Origin: Archangium lansingense
GTDB taxonomy: Bacteria > Myxococcota > Myxococcia > Myxococcales > Myxococcaceae
Direction of reading: 5' to 3'
DNA length: 64,000 bases
Assembly: GCF_026626635.1 (NCBI RefSeq)
Contig: NZ_JAPNKA010000001.1
Location: 1,674,001-1,738,000 of the forward strand
Shown piece by piece: positions 23,978-32,349 of the stretch. Made by a program: the position numbers and the translations under genes. The first letter of the stretch is position 1. The number at the start of each line of letters is the position of its first letter. A model generated the notes under the pieces. The model was not told where the DNA came from, did not search any database, and was given only the letters and a program-made list of their open reading frames with translations.

Positions 23978-25806
23978 GAGGCGCTCCCGCGCTGACGGAC
24001 GAGCTCCGCGTGGGCCGCCGCGCCCTAGACGGGGTAGCCGGCGTGGAGCTGCTCGCCGAGGTGCTCTGGGCTCCGCAGGAGCAGTGCTGGGTCCTTCCCC
24101 TGCGCCTACGGGCGGACACCTCGGGGAGTAGCATTCCCGAGTGGACGGACTGGTACGTACTCATCGACGAGCACTACCCCTGGGGGCGAATCGACATCCT
24201 TCCCTCCAAGAAGGGGAGCATCGAGGACACGCATCCGCACCAGCGCCTGAACCGGCCAGGGTCGGCGGCTCGACCGTGGCGGGAAGGGCGGCTGTGTCTG
24301 CAGACAGGACTGGCGTCTCTCGGATTGAGGGCGCGTCCGGAGGAGCCACGGAGTGCGGAGACGCGGCTTTCCTGGCACGTCGCGAGCGCACGGGAGTGGC
24401 TCGAAACCGCGGCCCGGGGCCAGCTTCTCGCCCCGGGTCACGCTTTCGAGCTCCCCGACCTGCCCACGGGTGGAAACCCGCAGGTGGTCTTCCGCGAGAC
24501 GGCCCAGTCGCTTGGCACCTGGACGGCGAGCACGGAGCCCCGAGGATGGGTGGAACTGAGCCCCGTCCCCGGCAACTCGCGGCTGCTCGCCGTGAAAGCG
24601 TTCTCATCGCTCGATGGCCGCCGCGTGTTCTCTCCCGAATGGGGAGACCTGCTCCGCGCGGGGCCTCGTCGGAACCGCATCCGTGTGCCGTGGATGCGGT
24701 GTGACTCGCTCCCGGTCCTGCAGCCCTACGCGCCCCCCACCACCTGGCCCGAGCTGGAGGAGGTGCTGCGCTCCCAGCGGCTGGACCTGCGCAAGGAGCT
24801 TCAAGCCTTCGCCTCGCGGCTTCGCGACGGCAAGCGCCACCTGTGTCTCATCGGTTTTCCCATTCCGGAGAAGGTGGGCCAGCCGGACCTACGCATGCAC
24901 TGGTGGGCGCTTCGGCTGCCCATGTTTGCCCATGGCAACGTGGCTCCGCGCGGCTATCGCCGTAACGAGCGGGCGTACTGGCTTCATGACCAGACCCAAC
25001 TGTTCAAGCACTCACTCCCCCTCAACTGGCTCCGCACCGACAACTGGGCACCCGAGGACCTCCGCAGCCGGGGTGCAATGCCGGAGCCTCTGCGGAACTC
25101 CTGGGTGTTGCTGCTCGGGGCGGGGGCACTGGGCTCCGCCATGGCGGAGTTGCTCGTTCGCGGTGGGATCTCCCGCCTGGTCATCATGGATGGGGAAGTC
25201 CTTGAGGCGGGAAATCTCGTCCGCCACACGTTGGATGTGATGGACGTGAGGTGCTCCAAGGCCCATGCGCTCGCGCGTCGCCTACGCAACCTCAATCCGG
25301 ACTTGCAGGTCCACGCCATCCCTGAGCCGCTGGACGAGCAGACTGCTCGGAGCAACTGGCTCGTCTCCCGATGCGAAACCATCCTGGATTGTACCGCCTC
25401 GGACGAGGTTCTTGAGGTGCTGGGCCGACACACATGGGACAGGCCCCACCTGTTCTTCTCCGCCTCCTTTGGTGTGGGGGCGCGGCGCCTGCTGTGCTTC
25501 AGCGCCACGGGCTCCTCATTCCCGTCGGGTGAGTTTTGGAAACGGGCCGGAGCGTGGATCCAGCAGGAGAACGAGGAGCTCCGGCGCACCTCGCTGCCCA
25601 GAGAGGGACTCGGTTGCTGGCATCCCGTCTTTCCTGCTCGAGCGGATGACGTAGCGTTGGCCGCCGCGATCGCGGTGAAGGCGCTGGTGCGAGCCACGGC
25701 CACGCGCCCCGACGCGCGGCTCGATGTCTACGAGCGTGAGGAACACGAAGACAGCTTTCGTGGAGTAACCCATGTGTCCCCTGTGGAAGCGCATGCCAGC
25801 CCTTGA
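23974..25806 (+). CDS. cap2: Cap2: E2-E1 ubiquitin-transfer-like protein of CBASS
   Basis: 610 aa; GTG at 23974 overlapping the cyclase stop. The N-terminal E2-like domain has its probable catalytic Cys108 in WREGRLCLQTG. The C-terminal E1/ThiF domain has the nucleotide motif LLLGAGALGSAMAELLVRGG (about 379-398), IMDGEVLEAGNLVRHTL (404-420) with the adenylation residues, and a probable catalytic Cys548 in GLGCWHPVFP. In type II CBASS, Cap2 primes the cyclase by attaching its C-terminus to target molecules. The gene is tightly packed between its cyclase and Cap3, and all key residues are present. Confidence 0.9.
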   Translation: MRGAPALTDELRVGRRALDGVAGVELLAEVLWAPQEQCWVLPLRLRADTSGSSIPEWTDWYVLIDEHYPWGRIDILPSKKGSIEDTHPHQRLNRPGSAARPWREGRLCLQTGLASLGLRARPEEPRSAETRLSWHVASAREWLETAARGQLLAPGHAFELPDLPTGGNPQVVFRETAQSLGTWTASTEPRGWVELSPVPGNSRLLAVKAFSSLDGRRVFSPEWGDLLRAGPRRNRIRVPWMRCDSLPVLQPYAPPTTWPELEEVLRSQRLDLRKELQAFASRLRDGKRHLCLIGFPIPEKVGQPDLRMHWWALRLPMFAHGNVAPRGYRRNERAYWLHDQTQLFKHSLPLNWLRTDNWAPEDLRSRGAMPEPLRNSWVLLLGAGALGSAMAELLVRGGISRLVIMDGEVLEAGNLVRHTLDVMDVRCSKAHALARRLRNLNPDLQVHAIPEPLDEQTARSNWLVSRCETILDCTASDEVLEVLGRHTWDRPHLFFSASFGVGARRLLCFSATGSSFPSGEFWKRAGAWIQQENEELRRTSLPREGLGCWHPVFPARADDVALAAAIAVKALVRATATRPDARLDVYEREEHEDSFRGVTHVSPVEAHASP

Positions 25807-26326
25807 GTTCCGTTCCGCGGATGCACGCTTCCGGGTGTACGTGCCAGGAGCCACCGTCCGGCGGCTTCTCCATCTGTGCCGCTCGTCTGGCACGATGGAG
25901 ACTGGAGGCATCCTCGTCGGTGGGTACTCCGCCACGCTCGACTGTGCCCGGGTGCGTGCCGCTTCTGACCCCCCCACGGACTCGGTTCGTGGGCCAAGCT
26001 CGTTCCAGCGCGGAACGAGGGGCCTCCAGGTCTGGCTTGAGCGCCGGTGGGCCTCGCGTGGCGAACATTATCTGGGCGAGTGGCATTTCCACCCCTATGC
26101 CGCGCCGGTGCCGAGCGGCACGGACCTCCAGCAACTCGGGCGCATTGCACGCACTGCCGATTACCGTTGCCCTGAGCCCATTCTGCTCATTGTGGGTGGG
26201 GACCCTGCTGGGGCGTGGTTGATCAGTGCCCATGTTGTTCCTAGCGGTCAGGCTGCCGTCCCGCTCCAGCGGCTCCCGGACCTTGCTGAGTCAGACTTTG
26301 TCAGGCGTTCGTATGGCAGCGACTGA
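25772..26326 (+). CDS. cap3: Cap3: JAMM-family isopeptidase of CBASS
   Basis: 184 aa from the ATG at 25772 (GGAG upstream, overlapping Cap2 by 35 bases); an ATG at 25793 (177 aa) is the alternative. The zinc-dependent JAMM motif is complete: Glu43 in METGGILVGGY, then His105-x-His107 in GEWHFHP, then Ser115-x2-Asp118. Cap3 removes the cyclase from conjugates made by Cap2 and so limits signalling. It is the last gene of the island; the right 38-bp repeat begins 160 bp downstream. Confidence 0.9.
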   Translation: MCPLWKRMPALEFRSADARFRVYVPGATVRRLLHLCRSSGTMETGGILVGGYSATLDCARVRAASDPPTDSVRGPSSFQRGTRGLQVWLERRWASRGEHYLGEWHFHPYAAPVPSGTDLQQLGRIARTADYRCPEPILLIVGGDPAGAWLISAHVVPSGQAAVPLQRLPDLAESDFVRRSYGSD

Positions 26327-26485
26327 GCCATGAAGGAGGAGGAATTGTTCCAACGCGCAGCGGTTCGCCCCGGACGTATGGGCTGGGCTCGCCTCGGTTA
26401 TGGGCTTGCCCCGGTTACGTGGACAGTAGGATTAAGATGCCAACTTCTGCGGTGCCCCCGCCCGGCTCGCCCGTCGATGTGTGGT
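26327..26485. other. Right end of the island, non-coding
   Basis: No gene is supported here. The open frame that starts at 26330 simply runs into the amidohydrolase frame and carries no family signal. The segment has lower GC than its surroundings near 26405-26445 (GGTTACGTGGACAGTAGG and following). That may be the remnant of an element terminus, but no matching inverted end was found. Confidence 0.4.
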
Positions 26486-26523
26486 GAGCGGGGACGACTG
26501 GTCTCGCCTGCTGGGCGGGTGAG
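26486..26523. repeat. Right 38-bp direct repeat (duplicate of the carH 3' end)
   Basis: Identical to 14171-14208 over all 38 bases, including the carH stop codon. It has no coding role here. A possible -10 box for the next gene (TATAAT, 26567-26572) lies 43 bp further on, in sequence that would have followed carH directly before insertion. Confidence 0.85.
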
Positions 26524-26608
26524 CGCACCCCGAGTGCGGGCCTTCGTCAGCTGGTGTCACTCCCTCTATAATTCGTTGCACAGCTGCAATGTCGAGAGGA
26601 CCTCACAC

Positions 26609-27973
26609 ATGAAGACCTCGCGGACCTGGACTCTGCTGGGTGCCAGCCTTCTCTCCCTCGCCGGAGCGCTGCTGCTGCCCGGCTGCGTGCGCGAGGTACA
26701 GCCCACTCCGGCCAACTCGGAGAATGCGACCGCGTTCATTGGGGTGAATGTCGTCCCCATGGACGCCGAGCGCGTGCTGGAGGACCACACGGTCATCGTG
26801 CGCAACGGGCTCATCACGTCCCTGGGCCCGTCCGCGACCATCACCGTGCCAGCGGATGCCGAGCGCATCGATGGCAAGGGTCGCTACCTGATGCCGGGGC
26901 TGGCGGACTTCCACGTCCACCTGCACTCGGAGGAGCAGCTCCTGTCGTACCTGGCCCACGGCGTCACCAGCCTCTTCGAGCTGGACGGCTCGCGCGAGCA
27001 CCTCGAGCTTGGGGTGCAGCTGAAGGGGAACAGCGCCCTGGGCCCCACGCTCTACACGAGCAGCCCGCTGCTGGATGGAGGGCCGCCGGGCGGCAAGGTG
27101 GTGTCGGTGAGGACGCCCGAGCAGGCGCGCGTGGCCGTGGTGAAGCAGAAGAACGCGGGCTACGAGGCGCTCAAGGTCTACGACAACATCACGCCCGAGG
27201 TGTACGCCACGCTGGTGGCGATGGCCCGGCAGCAGCGGATTCCGGTGGTGGGGCACGTGCCGCGCACGGTGGGAGTGGAGGCGGTGCTGCGCTCGCGCCA
27301 GGCGCTCATCTCCCATGGCGAGGAGTACTTCCACTCCGGGGCGCGGGATGAGGCGGGGATTGCTGGCCTCGCCCGCGCGACGAAGGAGGCGGGGACGTCG
27401 GTGGTGCCGGACCTGGTCCACATCGACACCGCGCTGCGGATGCTGACGGACCTGGAGGGCGTCTTCGCGGACCCGGAGGCCCGGTACCTCTCGCCGGAGG
27501 TGATTCGGAACTGGCGCTTCTCCAACCCCACGCGCCGGGTGGACGTGGCGGCGTACGCCGAGCGCGAGCGGGCGGCATACCCCTTCGTCCAGCACCTCAC
27601 GCTCGCGCTGCAGAAGGAGGGCGTGCGGTTGCTGCTGGGCTCCAACGCCTCGGATGCCGGGCTCTTTCCCGGCAAGTCGACGCAGCTGGAGCTCGCGGAG
27701 CTGGTGAAGGCGGGCCTGTCGCCCTACGAGGCCCTATCCGCTGGGACGCGCAATGCGGGCAGCTTCATCACGGAGCACGTGGATTCGGCGGCGCGCTTCG
27801 GGACGGTGGCGGTGGGACAGCGGGCGGACCTGCTGCTGCTGCCCGGCAATCCCCTGGAGGATGTGAGCCAGGCGAACCGGGCGCTCGGGGTGATGGTGCG
27901 CGGCCAGTGGCTCCCGCGCGAGTGGCTCCAGAAGAAGCGGGAGAAGACCGCCGAGGCCTTCTCCAAGCGCTGA
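26609..27973 (+). CDS. Amidohydrolase-family lipoprotein
   Basis: 454 aa; the ATG at 26609 follows GAGAGGA. A lipoprotein signal with lipobox LLPGC (Cys near 27) places it in the envelope. The metal-dependent hydrolase fold is shown by GKGRYLMPGLADFHVHLH (about 89-106, with the HxH ligands), VVGHVPRTVG near 210-220 and ISHGEEYFH near 231-240. The C-terminal composite-domain strand reads FGTVAVGQRADLLLLPGNPLEDV. Family relatives are imidazolonepropionase-like prolidases and dipeptidases; the substrate is unknown. It converges with the POT transporter gene, the stops being 22 bp apart. Confidence 0.88.
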   Translation: MKTSRTWTLLGASLLSLAGALLLPGCVREVQPTPANSENATAFIGVNVVPMDAERVLEDHTVIVRNGLITSLGPSATITVPADAERIDGKGRYLMPGLADFHVHLHSEEQLLSYLAHGVTSLFELDGSREHLELGVQLKGNSALGPTLYTSSPLLDGGPPGGKVVSVRTPEQARVAVVKQKNAGYEALKVYDNITPEVYATLVAMARQQRIPVVGHVPRTVGVEAVLRSRQALISHGEEYFHSGARDEAGIAGLARATKEAGTSVVPDLVHIDTALRMLTDLEGVFADPEARYLSPEVIRNWRFSNPTRRVDVAAYAERERAAYPFVQHLTLALQKEGVRLLLGSNASDAGLFPGKSTQLELAELVKAGLSPYEALSAGTRNAGSFITEHVDSAARFGTVAVGQRADLLLLPGNPLEDVSQANRALGVMVRGQWLPREWLQKKREKTAEAFSKR

Positions 27974-27995
27974 GCCTCCCGGGCGGTGGTGGCCC

Positions 27996-29549
27996 TCAGT
28001 GCACCCCGCCCATCATCCGCCGGATGGGGCGCACGAGCAGGGCCAGCACCACACCCGCGGCGATGCCGACGGCGGCCACGGCGCCGAAGGTCGAGGTGGG
28101 ATCCGTCCCGAGCTGCCCCGCCACGCGCCCGGCGATGAGGTTGCCCAGCGACATGGACATGAACCACACGCCCATCATCTGCCCCACCATGCGGTGCGGC
28201 GCCAGCTTCGTCACCGTGCTCAGTCCCACCGGGCTGAGGCTCAGCTCGCCCAGGGTGTGCAGCAGGTAGGTGAGGACCAGCCACATCGGGCTCACCTTGG
28301 CGCTGCCCTCGGACGCCAACGAGGCCGCCACCATTACCAGGAAGCCCGCGCCCATCAGCACCAGCCCCAGTGAGAACTTGGCCGGGCTCGAGGGCTCCAG
28401 GCCGCGCTTGTTGAGCTTCACCCACACCCAGGCGAACACGGGCGCCAGGCAGATGATGAACAGCGCGTTGATGGCCTGCAGGGTGCTCGCCGGGATGTCG
28501 ATGCCGAACACCACCCGGTCCGTGCGCTCCTCGGCGAAGAGGTTGAGCGAGGAGCCCGCCTGCTCGAAGCCCGCCCAGAAGATGGTCGAGCAGATGAAGA
28601 GGATGCCGATGACCCCCAGCCGCCGCTTCTCCGTCGCGTCCAGCCCGCCGGCGATGAACGAATAGACGAAGAATGCGACCGCCAGCGTCAGGATGATGAA
28701 CCCGCCCGCGCTGTTCAGACCCACCGCGGTGGTCAGCTCCACCATGCCGAGCAGTTGCAGCACCACCAGCAGGCCCACCAGCGCGCCCGCCAGCGCGAGG
28801 GCCGGCACGGGGGAGGCCTTCTTCCCCTGCTCCCCGTTCCGCTCCCCCGCGCTCCTGGGCTTCCTGCCTATCTCGCCCAGGTTCCTCCCTCCCCACAGGT
28901 ACATGGCGATGCCAATCACCATGCCGAAGCCCGCGAGGCCGAAGCCCAGGTGCCAGTCCACCCGCTGTCCCAGCGTGCCCACCATGAGGGGAGCGAAGAA
29001 GGCACCGAGGTTGATGCCCATGTAGAAGATGGAGAAGCCCGCGTCCCGCCGCGCGCCGCCCTCGGGGTAGAGCTCGCCCACCATGGCGCTGATGTTGGGC
29101 TTGAGCAGGCCCGTCCCCAGCACGATGAGCAGCAGCCCCAGGTAGAAGAGGTTCACGCTGGGGAAGGCCATGCTGAAGTGGCCCAGCGCGATGAGGATGG
29201 CGCCGTAGAGCACCGCGCGCCGCTGGCCGAAGAAGCGATCCGCCAGCCACCCTCCCGGCATGGCGGTGAGGTACACGCCCGCGCCATACAGGCCGTAGAT
29301 GGCGCCTGCCTTCGTCTTGTCGAAGCCCAGTCCACCCTTCTCCACGGCCGCCGTCATGAAGAGGATGAGCAGCGCCCGCATGCCGTAGAAGCTGAAGCGC
29401 TCGAACAGCTCGGTGAAGAAGAGCGTGGAGAGCCCGCGCGGGTGGCCGAAGAAGCCCCGCTGGTCCGGGATGGGGGAGGGCGTGCCTCCCGGGGGAACGA
29501 GGGGGGCGGCCGAGCCGCTGGCGGACTGCGTGGCGGGGGTCTGGGTCAT
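27996..29549 (-). CDS. POT-family proton-dependent peptide transporter
   Basis: 517 aa with about 12-14 TM helices. The family signature is complete: FTELFERFSFYGMRALLILF (about 45-64) carries the ExxERFxYYG-type proton-coupling motif. GGWLADRFFGQRRAVLYGAILIALGH at about 99-124 and GINLGAFFAPLMVGTLGQRV further on are the other conserved blocks. It imports di- and tripeptides with protons (PTR2/DtpT group). A cytoplasmic Lys/Arg-rich loop with an ERNGEQGKK stretch lies near 238. The N-terminal 30 residues are a Pro/Ser-rich extension. Confidence 0.93.
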   Translation of the reverse strand: MTQTPATQSASGSAAPLVPPGGTPSPIPDQRGFFGHPRGLSTLFFTELFERFSFYGMRALLILFMTAAVEKGGLGFDKTKAGAIYGLYGAGVYLTAMPGGWLADRFFGQRRAVLYGAILIALGHFSMAFPSVNLFYLGLLLIVLGTGLLKPNISAMVGELYPEGGARRDAGFSIFYMGINLGAFFAPLMVGTLGQRVDWHLGFGLAGFGMVIGIAMYLWGGRNLGEIGRKPRSAGERNGEQGKKASPVPALALAGALVGLLVVLQLLGMVELTTAVGLNSAGGFIILTLAVAFFVYSFIAGGLDATEKRRLGVIGILFICSTIFWAGFEQAGSSLNLFAEERTDRVVFGIDIPASTLQAINALFIICLAPVFAWVWVKLNKRGLEPSSPAKFSLGLVLMGAGFLVMVAASLASEGSAKVSPMWLVLTYLLHTLGELSLSPVGLSTVTKLAPHRMVGQMMGVWFMSMSLGNLIAGRVAGQLGTDPTSTFGAVAAVGIAAGVVLALLVRPIRRMMGGVH

Positions 29550-29595
29550 TCCGGGCTCCTGGACCCGGACTCTACCCGCGAAGGCGGGTTCGCGC

Positions 29596-31551
29596 TCAGC
29601 CCTCCTTCGGCGCCGAGGCGACGGCGGCGAAGCGGTCCCCGTACGGTGGCACCTCGCGGTAGTCGATGCGGCACACCAACACCTGCGGCCGGCGCTCCTC
29701 GTCCGCGCGCTTCAGCACCTGCGGCAGCAGCTCCGCGAGCTGGCCCGGTCGCGTCACCTCATAGGCCCTCGCGCCCAGCGACTCGGAGAACTTCACCAGG
29801 TCCGGGTTCCCCAGGCTGAAATAGGGGTCATCCAGCGGGTACTCACCCGCCGACTGGGCGTGCTCGCCGTGGTTCACCATCCCCAGGTAGTTGTCGTTGA
29901 GGACGATGTAGACGGCCCCCACCCCGTAGCGCACCGCCGTGACGAGCTCGGTGCCATTCATCAGGAACGAGCCGTCCCCCGTGAGCGCGATGGCCGTGTT
30001 CTCCGGCTTGCCCACCTTCCCGCCGATGACCGCGCCCATGGACCAGCCCATGGAGGACAGGCCGCAGGGATAGAAGACGCGGGCCGGCGGGGTGATGCGC
30101 AGACAGTGCGTGGCCCAGCCGGTGCAGTTGCCCATGTCCACGTACAGGTCCGTGTGGGCGCGCAGGTGCGGGTTGAGCTCCGCCATCACGTGCTGCGGCT
30201 TGAGCGGACCGTCCTCGGGCAGCACGGGCGCGGCCGAGCGGTGGGCGAGGTTCAGCGCGTTGAGGTGCTGGCGGCGCTCGCGCACCTGCGCCTCGTTGCC
30301 CGGCGAGGCCGTGTGGCCGAACTCCACCAGCCCCGCCACCACCGAGCTCACGTCCGCCACGATGGGCAGGTTCACCTGGAGGAACTGGCCAATGACAGAC
30401 GGCGTGGCGTCCACCTGGATGACGGTGTGCGCCGCCTGGAAGAGCGAGGAGAAGCTCTTGGTGGCCCACTCCCCCAGACGGCTACCCAGCACCAGCAGCA
30501 CGTCCACGCCCTCGCTCAGGTACTGCTCGGCACGCTTGCTGCCGGCGATGCCCAGCACACCCAGCGACAGCGGATCCTCCTCGGAGAAGAGCCCCTTGCC
30601 GCGCAGGCTGGTGGCCACCGGCAGGCAGTAACGGCGCACGAGCGCGGCGAACTCCGCGCCCCGGCTCTCCAGCGCCTCGCGCGCGCCCGAGCCCAGGTAC
30701 ACCAGGGGCCGCTTCGCATGGCGCAGCAGCTCGAAGGCCGTGTACACCTCGGAGGCCGGCGCCGCGGGCAGCGTACCCTTCCATGCGCCCGGCGCCGTGG
30801 GCACGCTCACCTTCGGCAGAGTCTGCCGGGCGATGTTGGTGGGGATGCTCACGTGCACCGCCCCGCGCGGCACTGCGTGCGCCGTCTTCAGCGCTCGCTC
30901 CAGCAGGCGCGGGAAGCTCTTGGCGTCCACCACGGTGGTGCTGGAGGCCGTGCAGTGACGGAACATCTCCCCCGTGTTGATGCCGCCCTCGTCGGTGCTC
31001 TCCTGGATGGCGCCCAGGCCAAAGCGCTCGGTGGACACCTGGCCGCTGATGGTCAGCACCGGCACCTGATCCAAGTGCGCCGAGGCCACGCCCGTCATGG
31101 CGTTGGTGGCCCCGGGGCCTGCCGTCACCGCGCACACGCCCAGCTTGCCCGTGGCGCGCGCGTACCCGTCCGCCATGAAGGCCGTGCCTCCCTCATGGCT
31201 GCCGATGATGAAGCGGATGCGCTGCTGGCGCCGCAGGGCCTGCACCAGCGGCGCGATGTTGCCTCCGGGGATGCCGAACACCGCATCCACCTGCTCCGCC
31301 TCCAGGTGCGCCAGCAGCGCCTCGGCCACCGTGATGTTCTCGAACGTTCCAAAGGAGCGCAGCTTCTTCAGCTCGGCCTTGGGCTCCTCGGGCCGCACGA
31401 GCGGCTCCGGAATCGCTCCGCCGTCCCTCGAGACCGCGACCGCTTCCACCCTTCCGTCCCTCAACAAGTGCGTCCCCTGTGAGAACTGGACGGGCGGCTC
31501 TCCGAGCAGCAGAGGACTCGGCAGGGCCTTGGTGAGGGCGGGTTGGGACAC
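29596..31551 (-). CDS. Thiamine-diphosphate-dependent acetolactate synthase-like enzyme
   Basis: 651 aa from a GTG at 31551 with GGGGAG 3 bases upstream; the frame is open to 31662 but that extension has no RBS. After a variable N-terminus of about 65 residues come the Pyr domain (VFGIPGGNIAPLVQAL; SHEGGTAFMADGYAR with the catalytic Glu) and TAGPGATNAMTGVA. A central domain follows, then the PP domain with LTGDGSFLMNGTELVTAVRY and VLNDNYLGMV, the GDG-N motif for ThDP/Mg binding. It belongs to the acetohydroxyacid synthase large-subunit superfamily. No small regulatory subunit gene is adjacent, so a catabolic or specialised role is possible. Confidence 0.88.
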   Translation of the reverse strand: MSQPALTKALPSPLLLGEPPVQFSQGTHLLRDGRVEAVAVSRDGGAIPEPLVRPEEPKAELKKLRSFGTFENITVAEALLAHLEAEQVDAVFGIPGGNIAPLVQALRRQQRIRFIIGSHEGGTAFMADGYARATGKLGVCAVTAGPGATNAMTGVASAHLDQVPVLTISGQVSTERFGLGAIQESTDEGGINTGEMFRHCTASSTTVVDAKSFPRLLERALKTAHAVPRGAVHVSIPTNIARQTLPKVSVPTAPGAWKGTLPAAPASEVYTAFELLRHAKRPLVYLGSGAREALESRGAEFAALVRRYCLPVATSLRGKGLFSEEDPLSLGVLGIAGSKRAEQYLSEGVDVLLVLGSRLGEWATKSFSSLFQAAHTVIQVDATPSVIGQFLQVNLPIVADVSSVVAGLVEFGHTASPGNEAQVRERRQHLNALNLAHRSAAPVLPEDGPLKPQHVMAELNPHLRAHTDLYVDMGNCTGWATHCLRITPPARVFYPCGLSSMGWSMGAVIGGKVGKPENTAIALTGDGSFLMNGTELVTAVRYGVGAVYIVLNDNYLGMVNHGEHAQSAGEYPLDDPYFSLGNPDLVKFSESLGARAYEVTRPGQLAELLPQVLKRADEERRPQVLVCRIDYREVPPYGDRFAAVASAPKEG

Positions 31552-31898
31552 GGGCTCCCCTTTCTTCTGGGACGTTCCGGGTGTGCGCGCCCCCAGAACA
31601 GCGGGTTTGTGGACCTCGACTGAATCTCGGGTGATGAGAAGGCGAGGAACGCGTGCGCGCAACGCGGTGTGTCGGGACGGTGACGGTCTCGCAAACTACC
31701 CCAGTTCCTCCATCCAGCAAACAACTAAATTAAAAAATTTCAGGTCTGCTGGATTCGAGATGTGCTAGGGGGCGCGCGCTCTCACCATGCCCAACCCCTT
31801 GAATTTCCGAGCGGAAGTCAGTTCGCGCTAAGCTGCGCGCCACTCTCTCGGCTGCCTCGGGCGCGAGGCTCTTCCCCCGCCGAGACACGAGGCAAGTG
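31552..31898. other. Intergenic region with an AT-rich core between inverted repeats
   Basis: This 347-bp divergent spacer holds a striking AT-rich block (31720-31740, including AAATTAAAAAATTT). The block is flanked by a perfect 8-bp inverted repeat, ATCCAGCA (31712-31719) and TGCTGGAT (31747-31754). In DNA this GC-rich it is the most likely promoter/operator area for the ThDP enzyme, the gene at 31899, or both. I see no reading frame in it. Confidence 0.5.
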
Positions 31899-32327
31899 AT
31901 GCCTGTCCCACAAAACTTCGGCACGGATTATGGCTTTCGGGTGCACGCGCCCGGGTACATCACGCCTGCGGAGGCGCGGGCCTGGTTCGAGGATCTGAAG
32001 TCCCGGGTGGTGGCCCTGGAGGGCAAGTCCTTCGGGTTGCTGGTGGACTCGAGGACGCAGAAGGCCAACCCGCCGGACACTCAGGAGCTCATCAAGGAGT
32101 CCATGGTGTGGCTGCGCAGCCATGGCATGGAGCGCTCGGTGGTGGTGTTGGACAGCACGGTGGCGTTGATTCAAATCCTCCGGTTGGCGAAGTCCACGGG
32201 CGTGTATGCCTACGAGCGTTACCTGGACGCGCTGAAGGATTCGGAGTGGGAGAGCAAGGCGCTGGATTGGATCATCCGCAGCATTGATCCGGATCTGCCG
32301 CAGCCGGAGCAGAAGCAGCTTCGCTGA
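31899..32327 (+). CDS. Small STAS/SpoIIAA-like protein, function unknown
   Basis: 142 aa; the ATG at 31899 overlaps a GTG at 31896 and follows CGAGG. The pattern FGLLVDSRTQKANPPDTQELIKESMVWLRSHGMERSVVVLDS alternates strands and helices as in SpoIIAA-like/STAS-fold proteins, but no phosphoacceptor motif stands out. It precedes the E1-type dehydratase gene by 22 bases and may be cotranscribed with it. Confidence 0.65.
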   Translation: MPVPQNFGTDYGFRVHAPGYITPAEARAWFEDLKSRVVALEGKSFGLLVDSRTQKANPPDTQELIKESMVWLRSHGMERSVVVLDSTVALIQILRLAKSTGVYAYERYLDALKDSEWESKALDWIIRSIDPDLPQPEQKQLR

Positions 32328-32349
32328 CGCCGAAGGGAGAAGGCTGTCC

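Larger units (their letters stand above)
14209..26523. mobile_element. Defence island (CBASS plus protease/sigma cascade) inserted at carH
   Basis: 12,315 bp between the two copies of the 38-bp repeat. All nine genes inside are on the plus strand and belong to one defence theme: two CD-NTases, CHAT-SAVED, ECF sigma factor, anti-sigma/CHAT, a small protein, a caspase-like protease, Cap2 and Cap3. Housekeeping genes lie on both sides. No integrase, transposase or recombinase gene is visible inside, so either it was lost or the element relied on one elsewhere. Removing the segment joins the carH stop directly to the promoter region of the amidohydrolase gene at 26609. Bases 14209-14445 hold no gene that I can support. 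Confidence 0.8.

Noticed and set aside
26405..26445. Insertion-sequence end near the right island boundary
   Set aside because: The stretch is reminiscent of some IS termini, but no matching inverted end, target duplication or transposase fragment was found.
14209..26523. Possible type III CRISPR association of the SAVED-CHAT/caspase genes
   Set aside because: No cas gene and no regularly spaced repeats were found; two CD-NTases and Cap2/Cap3 point to CBASS instead.
26330..26608. Open frame directly after Cap3 as an extra island gene
   Set aside because: It has no stop of its own, runs across the 38-bp repeat into the amidohydrolase frame, and its composition gives no family signal.
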